DNA of 64,000 nucleotides, from NCBI RefSeq assembly GCF_002387895.1, contig NZ_DGLI01000028.1, forward strand, positions 124,001 through 188,000, written 5' to 3'. Shown here one piece after another: positions 52,195-61,678 of the stretch; the first letter of the stretch is position 1; the number at the start of each line of letters is the position of its first letter. The notes under the pieces were generated by a model, which worked only from the letters and a program-made list of their open reading frames with translations, searched no databases and was not told the DNA's origin. This DNA comes from Clostridium sp. UBA4548 (GTDB lineage: Bacteria > Bacillota > Clostridia > Clostridiales > Clostridiaceae). Both the position numbers and the translations under genes were made by a program.

Positions 52195-53325
52195 TTATGC
52201 TCTTCCGTTCCATTGATTTAGCTTCTCTTCTTTAAAAGCCTCAAAGTAATCTCCATCAATGGCACTTCTTATATCTTCCATAAGCTTATTATAGAAATAT
52301 AAATTATGCAATACACAAAGTCTCATAGCTAACATTTCCTTAGCCTTAAATAAGTGTCTTATATAAGCTCTTGTGTAGTGCTTGCACGCTGGACACTGAC
52401 ATTCTTCATCTATAGGATTGCTGTCTAACTCGAACTTTGCATTCATTAAATTTATTTTACCATATTTAGTGAATACATGTCCATGTCTTCCATTTCTAGC
52501 TGGTAACACACAATCGAAAAAGTCCACTCCCCTAGAAACTGCCTCTAATATATTGCTTGGAAGTCCTACTCCCATTAAGTATATAGGCTTATCTTCTGGA
52601 AGATGAGGTACTACTGCATCAATAACTCTATACATTTCTTCATGAGTTTCTCCAACAGCAAGGCCTCCGATAGCATATCCATCTAAATCCATTTTAGTAA
52701 TGGTTTTAGCATGTTCTATTCTTATATCCTCATAGGTTCCACCTTGATTTATACCAAATAGCATTTGCTTTTTGTTTATAGTATCTGGTAATGAATTTAA
52801 TCTATCCATTTCAACTTTGCATCTTTCAAGCCATCTAGTAGTTCTTGCCACAGAGTTAATTACATATTCTCTCGTTGAAGGATTTGGAATACATTCATCA
52901 AAAGCCATAGCAATTGTTGACGCTAAATTGCTTTGTATTTGCATACTTTCCTCTGGTCCCATGAATATCCTTCTTCCATCTATGTGAGAACTAAAGTAAA
53001 CCCCTTCTTCCTTAATCTTTCTCATGGAAGCTAAGGAAAAAACTTGAAACCCACCAGAATCTGTTAAAATTGGTCTATCCCAATTCATAAACTGATGAAG
53101 TCCTCCCATCTGCTTTACTACTTTGTCTCCTGGTCTTAAATGTAGGTGATATGTATTTGATAGTTCCACTTGGCATTCTATTTCCTTTAAATCCATAGAG
53201 GATACAGCACCCTTAATAGCTGCTAAAGTACCAACATTCATAAATACTGGAGTTTGTATCACCCCATGAGGAGTGTGGAATTCACCTCTTCTAACTTTTC
53301 CTGATTTTTTTAGTAACTTATACAT
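52195..53325 (-). CDS. tgt: Queuine tRNA-ribosyltransferase
   Basis: Exchanges guanine 34 of tRNA with preQ1 in queuosine synthesis. The 376-residue TIM barrel holds LTDSGGFQVFSL with the catalytic Asp near 92, FGINQGGTYEDIR near 200, YAIGGLAVGE near 230, and the zinc site CQCPACKHY at 310-318 with a later His. It follows queA and precedes yajC, standard for Firmicutes. Confidence 0.97.
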   Translation of the reverse strand: MYKLLKKSGKVRRGEFHTPHGVIQTPVFMNVGTLAAIKGAVSSMDLKEIECQVELSNTYHLHLRPGDKVVKQMGGLHQFMNWDRPILTDSGGFQVFSLASMRKIKEEGVYFSSHIDGRRIFMGPEESMQIQSNLASTIAMAFDECIPNPSTREYVINSVARTTRWLERCKVEMDRLNSLPDTINKKQMLFGINQGGTYEDIRIEHAKTITKMDLDGYAIGGLAVGETHEEMYRVIDAVVPHLPEDKPIYLMGVGLPSNILEAVSRGVDFFDCVLPARNGRHGHVFTKYGKINLMNAKFELDSNPIDEECQCPACKHYTRAYIRHLFKAKEMLAMRLCVLHNLYFYNKLMEDIRSAIDGDYFEAFKEEKLNQWNGRA

Positions 53326-53508
53326 GTTATCCCGTCCTTTTAGTTACTTATATATTTTATTCATCATAAACACTAGTCCTATTTTCTAAAGCCACTTATA
53401 TAACAACATCCACTAAAACATACCTTGTTAAATTGTAAGTAATTCAAATTTGCCTCAAACTTGTATCTATGAAACCTTATTGAAAGATCATCTGGTGTTT
53501 CTTAGGAA

Positions 53509-54534
53509 TTAGTGGATAAACATAGCATCTCCAAAACTAAAAAATCTATATTTGTTTTCCACAGCAACATTATAAGCATTCATAATAATTTCTCTGTTTG
53601 AAAAAGCACTAATTAACATTATTAATGTAGATTCTGGAAGGTGGAAATTAGTTATTAAGGCATCTACTATTTTAAATTTATAACCCGGATAAATAAATAT
53701 ACTAGTATAACCTGAAGCTTCTCTAACTCTGCCATTTTCATCTGCAATGCTCTCTAAAGTTCTGTTAGAAGTAGTTCCTACCGCGATAACTTTTTTCCCT
53801 TTTTCCTTAGTTCTATTTATTATTTCTGCATTTTCACTATTTAAGTAATAGTATTCTTCATGCATTTCATGTTCTTCTATATTCTCAGCTTTTACCGGCC
53901 TAAAGGTTCCTAAGCCTACGTGTAAGGTTACAAAGGCAATATTAATTCCCTTAGCTTTAATTTCCTCCAATAATTCCTTAGTAAAATGAAGCCCTGCTGT
54001 AGGCGCCGCTGCTGATCCAACTTCTTTAGAATATACAGTTTGATATCTTTCCTTATCTTCCAGCTTTTCTGTAATATAAGGTGGTAATGGCATTTCTCCT
54101 AGAGCATCTAGTACAGCTTCAAAAATTCCTTCGTAGAAAAATTTAACTTTCCTATTTCCATTATCTAAAACTTCTATAACTTCCGCTTTAAGCTCTCCAT
54201 TTCCAAAAGTAAAGGTAGCTCCAACCTTAGCACGTTTTCCTGGTTTAACTAGAGTTTCCCATATGTCCTTTTCTAATCTTCTTAGAAGAAGAAACTCCAT
54301 TTTCCCTCCAGAACCTTCCTTCGAACCATAAAGTCTTGCTGGCATAACCCTAGTATCATTTAAAACTAGGCAATCACCTTCTTCAAGGTAACCAATTATA
54401 TCTTTGAAAATCTTATGTTCAATATGTCCAGTACTTTTATCTAACACCATTAATCTTGATTCATCTCTTTTTTCTAAAGGATGTTGTGCTATTAATTCTT
54501 CTGGAAGATGAAAACTAAAATCTTTAACCTTCAA
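53509..54534 (-). CDS. queA: S-adenosylmethionine:tRNA ribosyltransferase-isomerase
   Basis: Adds the epoxycyclopentane ring in queuosine synthesis, using SAM as ribosyl donor. About 341 residues. A TTG start (MKVKDFSFHLPEELIAQ after initiation) with GGGG eight bases upstream gives the normal family N-terminus; an upstream GTG overlaps the ribosome site. Family marks: NDTRVMPARLYG near 55, SAAAPTAGLHFTKELL near 175, and FITNFHLPEST-like ALITNFHLPESTLIMLISAF near 310. It is 25 bases after ruvB. Confidence 0.95.
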   Translation of the reverse strand: MKVKDFSFHLPEELIAQHPLEKRDESRLMVLDKSTGHIEHKIFKDIIGYLEEGDCLVLNDTRVMPARLYGSKEGSGGKMEFLLLRRLEKDIWETLVKPGKRAKVGATFTFGNGELKAEVIEVLDNGNRKVKFFYEGIFEAVLDALGEMPLPPYITEKLEDKERYQTVYSKEVGSAAAPTAGLHFTKELLEEIKAKGINIAFVTLHVGLGTFRPVKAENIEEHEMHEEYYYLNSENAEIINRTKEKGKKVIAVGTTSNRTLESIADENGRVREASGYTSIFIYPGYKFKIVDALITNFHLPESTLIMLISAFSNREIIMNAYNVAVENKYRFFSFGDAMFIH

Positions 54535-54559
54535 TGTTAACACCCCTTTTTTCTTAGTT

Positions 54560-55570
54560 TTAAAACAATTTCCCTTCTGGAATTGCTCTATTTAAATGAT
54601 TATAAGCCTTATTAGAAGCAACTCTTCCTCTAGGAGTTCTAATAATAAACCCTTTTTGAATCAAATAAGGTTCATACACATCCTCTATGGTTCCAACTTC
54701 TTCCCCTATATAGTAAGCAAGAGTTTCAAGTCCCACAGGTCCTCCTCCAAAATTATCAATGATAGCTTCTAAAATCTTATTATCAACTCTATCAAAACCT
54801 TCACTATCTATCTCTAAAAGCTCTGCTGCTAATTTTACAGTATTAAAATCTATGTGTCCATGACCTTTTACTAAACAATAATCTCGGACTCTTTTAAGTA
54901 GTCTATTTGCAATCCTTGGTGTACCCCTTGAACGCTTTGCAACTTCAATTGCAGCATCTTCATCCATTCCCACATTTAAAATACTTGAAGATCTTATAAC
55001 AATTTCTTTTAATTGCTCTTCATCATAGTATTCCATTGGACACATTACCCCAAACCTATCTCTTAAGGGAGAGGTTAAAAGTCCCGCTCTAGTAGTTGCC
55101 CCAATTAAGGTAAACTTAGGTAAGTCAAGTCTTATAGACTTTGCAGAAGCTCCTTTACCAATAACAATATCTAAAGAATAATCTTCCATAGCTGGATAAA
55201 GAATTTCCTCTACAGCTCTATTCAGCCTATGAATCTCATCTATAAAAAGCACATCAAAATTGCTTAATCCCGTAAGTATCGCTGCTAAATCTCCTGCTCT
55301 CTCAATAGCAGGACCCGAAGTTATTTTTAAGTTGCCACCCATTTCTTTAGCAATAATATTTGCTAAAGTAGTTTTTCCAAGTCCTGGTGGTCCATACAAT
55401 AATACATGGTCCAAAGGCTCTTTTCTGATTTTTGCTGCCTGCAAAAATATGCTTAATCTTTCCTTAACTTTTTCCTGTCCTATGTATTCCTTAAGCCTTT
55501 GGGGTCTTAAAGAATATTCTACTTCTACATCCTCTTCTTTAAATTCAGAAGAAATAACTCTTTCCTCCAT
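54560..55570 (-). CDS. ruvB: Holliday junction branch migration helicase RuvB
   Basis: AAA+ motor of 336 residues. Walker A GPPGLGKTT lies near 60, Walker B LFIDEIHRLN near 110, the sensor FTLIGATTRAGLLTSPLRDRFG near 155, and the winged helix at the end (LIQKGFIIRTPRGRVAS). GGGAGG precedes the ATG. It follows ruvA by 44 bases. Confidence 0.98.
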   Translation of the reverse strand: MEERVISSEFKEEDVEVEYSLRPQRLKEYIGQEKVKERLSIFLQAAKIRKEPLDHVLLYGPPGLGKTTLANIIAKEMGGNLKITSGPAIERAGDLAAILTGLSNFDVLFIDEIHRLNRAVEEILYPAMEDYSLDIVIGKGASAKSIRLDLPKFTLIGATTRAGLLTSPLRDRFGVMCPMEYYDEEQLKEIVIRSSSILNVGMDEDAAIEVAKRSRGTPRIANRLLKRVRDYCLVKGHGHIDFNTVKLAAELLEIDSEGFDRVDNKILEAIIDNFGGGPVGLETLAYYIGEEVGTIEDVYEPYLIQKGFIIRTPRGRVASNKAYNHLNRAIPEGKLF

Positions 55571-55614
55571 AGCATCCTCCCCTTTTTAAAGAGTTTTTAA
55601 TGAATTAAAAAGTT

Positions 55615-56208
55615 TTAATTCATTAAAACTTGCAAACATCCTTTTATCATATCTTCTATGGATTTGGATTTATCCACATTGCTTAAAGCTTTTTCCGCTT
55701 CCTTCTCTGAATAACCCAAAGCAATAAGAGCTCCAAAAACTTCCGAAATTCTTTCTTCATTGCTTTCAACAGCTGAGATGCTAGTGTTTTTAGAAACTGT
55801 ATCTTCTAATTTAATCTTATCCTTAAGTTCTAATATTATTCTTTGGGCTGTTTTTTTGCCAATCCCCGGTGCCTTAGTCAAAGTTTTTTCATCTCCACTG
55901 AGTATAGCATATTGAAGATTAGTAACATTACAAATAGACATTAAGGATAAAGTAGCTTTAGCTCCCACACCATTAATAGTAAGTAGTAAATTAAACATCC
56001 CTATTTCATCTTTAGTTAAAAATCCATATAATCCAATAAAATCTTCTCTAACCACTTGCTGAAGATACAGAGTAATATCTGCACCTACAGAAGGTAAACT
56101 AGATATGGTGCTGCCTGAGGTAAATACCTTATAACCTATTCCCATATTTTCAACTACTATGTAATCTTTAGCTAATCCTATAAAAGTTCCCTTTATGTAT
56201 TCGTACAT
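55615..56208 (-). CDS. ruvA: Holliday junction DNA-binding protein RuvA
   Basis: Tetrameric junction-binding protein of 197 residues. OB fold in the first 65 residues (MYEYIKGTFIGLAKDYIVVE), helix-hairpin-helix parts LLTINGVGAKATLSL and APGIGKKTAQRIILELKDK, and the C-terminal domain III that contacts RuvB (ALIALGYSEKEAEKALS). Ribosome site AGGTG. It heads the ruvAB-queA-tgt run. Confidence 0.97.
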   Translation of the reverse strand: MYEYIKGTFIGLAKDYIVVENMGIGYKVFTSGSTISSLPSVGADITLYLQQVVREDFIGLYGFLTKDEIGMFNLLLTINGVGAKATLSLMSICNVTNLQYAILSGDEKTLTKAPGIGKKTAQRIILELKDKIKLEDTVSKNTSISAVESNEERISEVFGALIALGYSEKEAEKALSNVDKSKSIEDMIKGCLQVLMN

Positions 56209-56363
56209 ATATAATCACCTGTTATCTTATTTATTTTATGAAAAATGAAAATTCAAACTTAAACCATATTGAAGTATTCCAACTTAGATTTCTTAATTAT
56301 GTTTGCATTGGAAGCCTATAACAACTATATATTACTTTACCATCTATAATACCACAATTCAAC

Positions 56364-56400
56364 AAAAAACCTTAAGGAATAATCATCCTTAAGGTTTTTT
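56364..56400 (-). terminator. Terminator of the BofC-like gene
   Basis: Perfect 15-base arms (AAAAAACCTTAAGGA and complement) with a seven-base loop, adjoining the stop codon. Confidence 0.9.
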
Positions 56401-56401
56401 G

Positions 56402-57067
56402 TTATGTGCTACAAAGTGACTGACCATATTCTACAGCATCTTGTATATTTGAAAACTGATAATCTTTATCCCCATAATACAAAGATTTTAAAAGATTACC
56501 TTTGTCCTCTATGTCCTTTAATGTTATGTTGGAATTATCTTCTCTTTTTGGATTTATAATTTTGCTTTCAACTACTCTAATGCTTTCATCCTTTTCCTTC
56601 TTATATATAACCATATTATTATCTTTAATACCTATAAAATAACTGTCAGGGGAATAATTATATCCTGCTACCTCCTTAATGAAAATAGCATCATTTTTGG
56701 TAAACTGTTGAAGTTTATATCCGAACTTCTTAAAAATTTCCTCTAATTGACTTTCATTAAGCCCTATTAATTTTTCCTTTTCAATTTTAATACTTTCGTC
56801 AATCTTATTATCAGCTTTAATGTGGTCCAAACAATTGGCATATCTTACTAAAAATTCTAGTTTTGTATCTTTTGTAATAATAACACCATTTTCCTTTATA
56901 AAACTAGTTTCCTTTGTCTCTGCTAATACACTCTCATCTAGATTATCACCATGGGTTCCTTTATTTATGAAGCTCAAACTAAGAGCATAACTAGCAGTAA
57001 AAAGACATATGGCAATGAATGTTATAACTATATAAAACATCTTATTTTGTTTAAATTCTTTTAACAT
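56402..57067 (-). CDS. BofC-like sporulation-associated protein (tentative)
   Basis: Protein of about 221 residues with one N-terminal signal-anchor helix at about 9-30 (MFYIVITFIAICLFTASYAL). The C-terminal half reads like a BofC C-terminal domain: DSYFIGIKDNNMVIYKKEKDE, then LKDIEDKGNLLKSLYYGDKD. In Bacillus, BofC restrains SpoIVB in the forespore. The ATG with AGGAGGG is preferred to an upstream one without a site. It is located upstream of ruvA as a separate unit. The BofC link is by pattern only. Confidence 0.55.
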   Translation of the reverse strand: MLKEFKQNKMFYIVITFIAICLFTASYALSLSFINKGTHGDNLDESVLAETKETSFIKENGVIITKDTKLEFLVRYANCLDHIKADNKIDESIKIEKEKLIGLNESQLEEIFKKFGYKLQQFTKNDAIFIKEVAGYNYSPDSYFIGIKDNNMVIYKKEKDESIRVVESKIINPKREDNSNITLKDIEDKGNLLKSLYYGDKDYQFSNIQDAVEYGQSLCST

Positions 57068-57248
57068 AATATCCCTCCTATAAGGGATTATCACCACTCT
57101 AAAGATTTTTATACAATTATTCATTGATTTTTTTAATATTTTGTGAAGTATTTCTTTAATTATTCATTTATATAAATTCACTCCATATACCTGATGTGGA
57201 CTTAACTTTACTCTTTACCTCAAAAAATACTTCACCTTTACATAAATA

Positions 57249-57294
57249 AAAAGAAACTGGTTTGTAATGCACTCTTGTGCATTACAAACCAGTT
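57249..57294 (-). terminator. Terminator of pepF
   Basis: Perfect 18-base arms (AACTGGTTTGTAATGCAC and complement) with a four-base loop and a minus-strand TTCTTTTTATTT tract, about 140 bases after the pepF stop. Confidence 0.88.
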
Positions 57295-57432
57295 CCCTTA
57301 TTTAGAATTATGATTTCCCACAATATTTTAACCAGCACTTAAAAGAGTAACTGCTCCATGTTGTTTAAGCTAGAATTAAAATTCCTTCTAAAGCAGTTTA
57401 ACCTAAAGAACTTGTTCATTTCTTAATAATTT

Positions 57433-59208
57433 TTATCTCTTCAAGCTTAGCTCTAAGAATTTCTCAATATCTTCTTCAATGATGCTTAAAGAACCTCTCC
57501 AGAAATCAACTGAGTTAATATCAATGTTCATTATCTTAGTAACCTCAGCTACTTTTAATTTTCCTGTAACACTAAGTAACTTATCATACTCTTCAACAAA
57601 GGATTCTCCTCTTTTTAAGTATTCTGCATATAAGCCCTTTGCAAATAATAATCCAAAAGCATATGGGAAGTTGTAGAAGTTATATCCTGCTTCATAGTAG
57701 TGTGGTTTGCATACCCACATATAAGGATGTAGATATTCCTGATCTAGTCCATCTCCATAAGCTTCCTTTTGAGCTTCTATCATTAAGTTTTTTAATTCCT
57801 CACTGCTTAATGAGCTTACTTTTCTATTTTCAAATAAATTACTTTCAAAGATAAATCTGCTTAAGATATCTACAATTATTTGAGTGCTATCTGAAATTTC
57901 ATTTTCTAAAATTGAAAAGGCTTCTTCCTCTGTAGCTGTTTTTATAGCAGCCTTCTTTACTATAGTTTCACAGAAGGTTGATGCAGTTTCTGCAATTGGC
58001 ATTGGATAGTCACTATTTAAATATAATTCATCCTTTAAGCACTCTCCATGATAACCATGTCCAAGTTCATGAGCCATGGTTATTACATCACTTAAGGTAT
58101 TACCATAGTTAAGCATTATACGGCTTTCACCTATCATTTGAAGATTGCTGCAGAAAGCTCCTCCTACTTTTCCTTCTCTTGGGTAAACATCTATCCAACT
58201 ATTATCAAAGGCTCTTTTTGCAAAGTCCCCTAACTTATGGCTAAAGCTTCTAAAGTTTGCCTCAACAAAAGCCTTACCTTTTTCATATTCAAATTCCATT
58301 TCTACATTTCCCATTGGTGCAAATAATTCATAAAAAGGAAGTCCGTTATTATGTCCTAATAACTCACCTTTTCTTCTTAAATACTTTCTAAAGGTTGGAA
58401 GGCTCTCCTTCATAGCAGTAATCATTGCATCTAGAGTTTCTTTACTCATTCTAGATTTAAATAAGCTCTCATGCAATGGGGACTCAAAACCTCTCAAGTT
58501 AGCTACAGTTATAACTTCACCTTTAATTCCATTAAGAGCTGCAGCCACTGCCTCTTCAACCTTTGAATAAGCTTTCAGTTCTGCCTCATAAGCAGCCTTT
58601 CTTACCTTCCCCTCCTTATGATGAGCTAAATTTCTAGCTACAGTAAGCGGTACAGATTTTAATTCTCCATTTTCTTCAATTTCCACTCTTAAGTTAGAAG
58701 TTACTAAGTTTTTCATCTTGGACCAAGCACTTGAACCTGTAGTTCTCATCTTGGCAATAATTCCTTCTTCTTTATCACTTAGCATATATTTGCTTTCTTC
58801 TGCTATAGATGTTAAGAAGAATTCATATACCTTTAATTTATCTGAGCTTTGGATAATTTCTTGTAGGTTTTCTATGCTACCAATAAATTTGTAAACCTTA
58901 GCAGATGGTTCTGCAATTTTACTATACTTTTCTTCCCCAATTTCCATATTCTTCTGTGCTTCAGTGTTATTAGTATCCACACTTAAAATTAAAGATGCAA
59001 AACTTAAAACTTTATTAAAGTTTATTATCATCTCTGTATTAAGAGTAATATACTTTTCTAACAATTCCTTTTTGCACTCATAAGTATCTAGTGAGTTTGC
59101 AAAATCTATATACGCTTTAACATACTCATCACATTTTGCCATATCACGGCTATATTCTTCACTATCAAAAGAAGAATATAATTCTTTTAAACTCCAGTTT
59201 TCTTTCAT
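57433..59208 (-). CDS. pepF: Oligoendopeptidase F
   Basis: Zinc metallopeptidase of the M3B family, 591 residues, that cleaves oligopeptides of 7-17 residues in the cytosol. The active site MAHELGHGYHG lies near 380 with the third ligand Glu in PIAETASTFCET near 408. The N-terminal helical domain and the C-terminal AGYNFYNFPYAFGLLFAKG block are typical. Ribosome site GGGCGAAG is weak. It is a single-gene unit with its own terminator, and fits an amino-acid-fermenting lifestyle. Confidence 0.94.
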   Translation of the reverse strand: MKENWSLKELYSSFDSEEYSRDMAKCDEYVKAYIDFANSLDTYECKKELLEKYITLNTEMIINFNKVLSFASLILSVDTNNTEAQKNMEIGEEKYSKIAEPSAKVYKFIGSIENLQEIIQSSDKLKVYEFFLTSIAEESKYMLSDKEEGIIAKMRTTGSSAWSKMKNLVTSNLRVEIEENGELKSVPLTVARNLAHHKEGKVRKAAYEAELKAYSKVEEAVAAALNGIKGEVITVANLRGFESPLHESLFKSRMSKETLDAMITAMKESLPTFRKYLRRKGELLGHNNGLPFYELFAPMGNVEMEFEYEKGKAFVEANFRSFSHKLGDFAKRAFDNSWIDVYPREGKVGGAFCSNLQMIGESRIMLNYGNTLSDVITMAHELGHGYHGECLKDELYLNSDYPMPIAETASTFCETIVKKAAIKTATEEEAFSILENEISDSTQIIVDILSRFIFESNLFENRKVSSLSSEELKNLMIEAQKEAYGDGLDQEYLHPYMWVCKPHYYEAGYNFYNFPYAFGLLFAKGLYAEYLKRGESFVEEYDKLLSVTGKLKVAEVTKIMNIDINSVDFWRGSLSIIEEDIEKFLELSLKR

Positions 59209-59390
59209 TGACTTCGCCCCCTATAAAAATTAATGTTATCATTTCCCATTTTATCACTTTTTCTTAATAATTTGAATATTTTTATATGACTACACAGAAG
59301 TTTTACATTTGTAAACTAAAGTGCACAGTAACACTTGTTTTTTTATATTAATGAATTATATTAAACTTTTCTTGTAAATTCTTATAAAAT

Positions 59391-59417
59391 AAAAAGAAGC
59401 TCTAAATAAAGCTTCTT
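59391..59417 (-). terminator. Terminator of the DUF3785 gene
   Basis: Eight-base arms AAGAAGCT / AGCTTCTT, a seven- to eight-base loop and a minus-strand T-run, ten bases after the stop. Confidence 0.8.
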
Positions 59418-59426
59418 AATTAGGAA

Positions 59427-59837
59427 TTACATATCACATTGTTCAACTTCGATAGCCCAAGTACCGCAGTTTTTGCAAACTAAGATACTTACTATATAAC
59501 TGTTATCTATTTTTTTATCCTTAACTAAAGAAGTTAAAGTAACATCCTTATATTCAGGAGATATTGTGCTTAAAACATAATTATTGTCCTTTGTAAACAT
59601 ATAAAAATGATATTCAAGAAATTCAAAGAACTTAGTATCATCTTTTCTATTGAACTTGCATTCCTCACAACAACTGTCATAATACTCAGCTGTAAAGCCA
59701 ACCTCTTCACCTTTATTTAATAGTTCTAACACCGCTGAAATATTAAAATTTTCCACTTCCTCATTATTTATATAATCGCAATTCTCTTCCTTAAGCTCAA
59801 ATTCTTTGTCTTCATATTGAAATTTATAGTTATTCAT
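59427..59837 (-). CDS. DUF3785 family protein
   Basis: Clostridial protein of 136 residues that I recognise as the DUF3785 family; function unknown. It shows a cysteine-rich stretch SCCEECKF near 68 and a second pair CKNCGTW near 122, probably forming one zinc site, plus EFLEYHFYMFTKDNNYVLSTISPEY in the middle, which is the conserved core. Acidic, cytosolic, with no membrane segment. Single-gene unit with its own terminator. Ribosome site AAGGG. Confidence 0.75.
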   Translation of the reverse strand: MNNYKFQYEDKEFELKEENCDYINNEEVENFNISAVLELLNKGEEVGFTAEYYDSCCEECKFNRKDDTKFFEFLEYHFYMFTKDNNYVLSTISPEYKDVTLTSLVKDKKIDNSYIVSILVCKNCGTWAIEVEQCDM

Positions 59838-60164
59838 TATTAATCAAACCCTTCTATATCCTATGATTTTCCAACTTTAAAGTCTATTATAGATATATCA
59901 CAACCAGAATAAGTTTTCAAGCATATATAAAGTACAACAGTGTTATTATAACACTAAGGTATCTTATTTATTAAAGCTTATTTTGAAAACAAAAATCACT
60001 CCTTTAGTTGTTTTATACAACCTCTAGAGTGATTTTACGTATATCATTACCCATAGAATTTAAATTTCAACATTTATCTTAATCCACAGAATAATCTGTA
60101 TGTATATCACAATGAATCAAAATTTAGTATTAAGTTAAATCCTCTCAAAACATTGATTTGTCTA
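59838..60164. other. Intergenic DNA between yebC and the DUF3785 gene
   Basis: No gene is seen. It holds the yebC terminator hairpin at 59992-60036 and AT-rich DNA where the DUF3785 promoter should lie. Confidence 0.45.
59992..60036 (-). terminator. Terminator of yebC
   Basis: Outer arms AAAATCACTC / GAGTGATTTT with an inner GTTGT / ACAAC pairing and a minus-strand TTTTTGTTTT tract, about 130 bases after the yebC stop. Confidence 0.75.
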
Positions 60165-60905
60165 CTAGCCTTCAAACTCCTCTGGGAACTCGGCATTATG
60201 CCAAACATCTTGTACATCGTCATCATCCTCAAGTGCATCAAGCATCTTTTGGAATTTAACTGATGTTTCCATATCTAATTCAGTAGTTGTATCTGCTACT
60301 AACTTAACTTCAGCTTCCAAGAACTCTATTCCATTGCTTTCAAGATTCTCTCTAACTGTACCGAAATCTTCTGAAGTTGTTGTTACAACATAAACTTCTT
60401 CCTCTGATGAGAAATCCTCTGCACCAGCATCAAGGGCCATCATCATTAACTCATCTTCATCAATGTTATCAGTTTTTTCTATAATTATTTCGCCCTTCTT
60501 TTGGAACATAAATCCTACACAGCCACTTGAACCCATGTTTCCACCATGTTTAGAAAATGCATATCTTACGTTACCAGCAGTTCTGTTTTTATTATCAGTT
60601 AATGTTTCTACTATAACTGCCACTCCATTTGGACCATAACCTTCATATGTAATCTCTTCATAAGTTACACCTTCAAGTTCTCCTGCTGCCTTTTTAATTG
60701 CTCTAGTAATTGTATCTTGAGGCATGTTTGCAGCTTTTGCTTTAGCAATAACGTCTCTTAGTTTGTTATTAGTTTCTGGATTAGAACCACCAGTTTTAGC
60801 AGCTACCATTAACTCCTTACCAATTTTTGTGAAAATCTTTCCTCTTTTTGCATCTACTTTGCTTTTTTTAGCTTGTATATTATGCCACTTTGAATGTCCG
60901 GACAT
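60165..60905 (-). CDS. yebC: YebC/PmpR-family protein
   Basis: Protein of 246 residues, long described as a transcription regulator and more recently tied to translation of proline-rich stretches. MSGHSKWHNIQAKKSKVDAKRGK is the diagnostic start; YEGYGPNGVAVIVETLTDNKNRT lies near 85 and GSSGCVGFMF near 125. GGAGG precedes the ATG. It stands alone between its terminator and the YigZ-type gene. Confidence 0.95.
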   Translation of the reverse strand: MSGHSKWHNIQAKKSKVDAKRGKIFTKIGKELMVAAKTGGSNPETNNKLRDVIAKAKAANMPQDTITRAIKKAAGELEGVTYEEITYEGYGPNGVAVIVETLTDNKNRTAGNVRYAFSKHGGNMGSSGCVGFMFQKKGEIIIEKTDNIDEDELMMMALDAGAEDFSSEEEVYVVTTTSEDFGTVRENLESNGIEFLEAEVKLVADTTTELDMETSVKFQKMLDALEDDDDVQDVWHNAEFPEEFEG

Positions 60906-61015
60906 ATTATTTCCTCCTAACTATATATAAGGCATTTTCAAACGCCTAAAGTTTCCTTATTATACAAAATAACCTAAACATTATATCATACCCACCATAT
61001 TAATTTCAAATCTGG

Positions 61016-61663
61016 TTAATTCACTACATAAAGCCTATTATCCTGTTTAAAGAAATATTCTTCATCCCCTTCACTAATAACCAGTTTTCCATTGGTATTT
61101 TCAGTTAAGGTGTCACTTATTTGTTTTATCATAGTTGATTCACAGTACATTAAAATTTCTACCTTGTCTGTGTAAACTGTATCTTCAATATGCCACTGAT
61201 TAGTGCTACAAACATATTGGATCTTTCCTAGTAACTCATAATCTATGGTGATTCTCAAGGGCACTCCAAGAACTTTTTCCACTACTCCACTTTCCCCTAT
61301 TGCCAAGGAAGCTCCCTTAGAATATGCTCTTGCAAGGCCTCCTGTCCCTAGGAGAATTCCTCCAAAGTATCTTGTTACTACTACAACTATATCTGTTAAG
61401 TCACTTTTTTTAAGAACTTCCAGTACTGGAATTCCCCCTGTGCCCTGTGGCTCTCCATCATCACTATATCTTTGAATTCCTTTATTTACACCAATTGCAT
61501 AAGCATAAACATTATGTCTTGCTTCTTTATGTTGACCTTTTACTTTGTTAATAAACTCTTTAGCTTCCTCTTCCGTATGTACTCTTTTAACATGTCCAAT
61601 AAACACGGACTTTTTCTCTTCAAATTCAGCAACAGCTTCATTTCTTACTGTAAAATAGCTCAA
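61016..61663 (-). CDS. YigZ/IMPACT family protein
   Basis: Protein of 215 residues with the IMPACT N-terminal domain (UPF0029). The family signature is GEPQGTGGIPVLEVL near 72, then VVVTRYFGGILLGTGGLARAYS near 95; a ferredoxin-like C-terminal domain follows. Bacterial function is unsettled; eukaryotic IMPACT relates to translation control. The start is TTG with GGGGGAG at good spacing. It begins 15 bases after the HEAT-repeat gene ends, so both are probably on one transcript. Confidence 0.92.
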   Translation of the reverse strand: MSYFTVRNEAVAEFEEKKSVFIGHVKRVHTEEEAKEFINKVKGQHKEARHNVYAYAIGVNKGIQRYSDDGEPQGTGGIPVLEVLKKSDLTDIVVVVTRYFGGILLGTGGLARAYSKGASLAIGESGVVEKVLGVPLRITIDYELLGKIQYVCSTNQWHIEDTVYTDKVEILMYCESTMIKQISDTLTENTNGKLVISEGDEEYFFKQDNRLYVVN

Positions 61664-61678
61664 AATTCTCCCCCTCTC

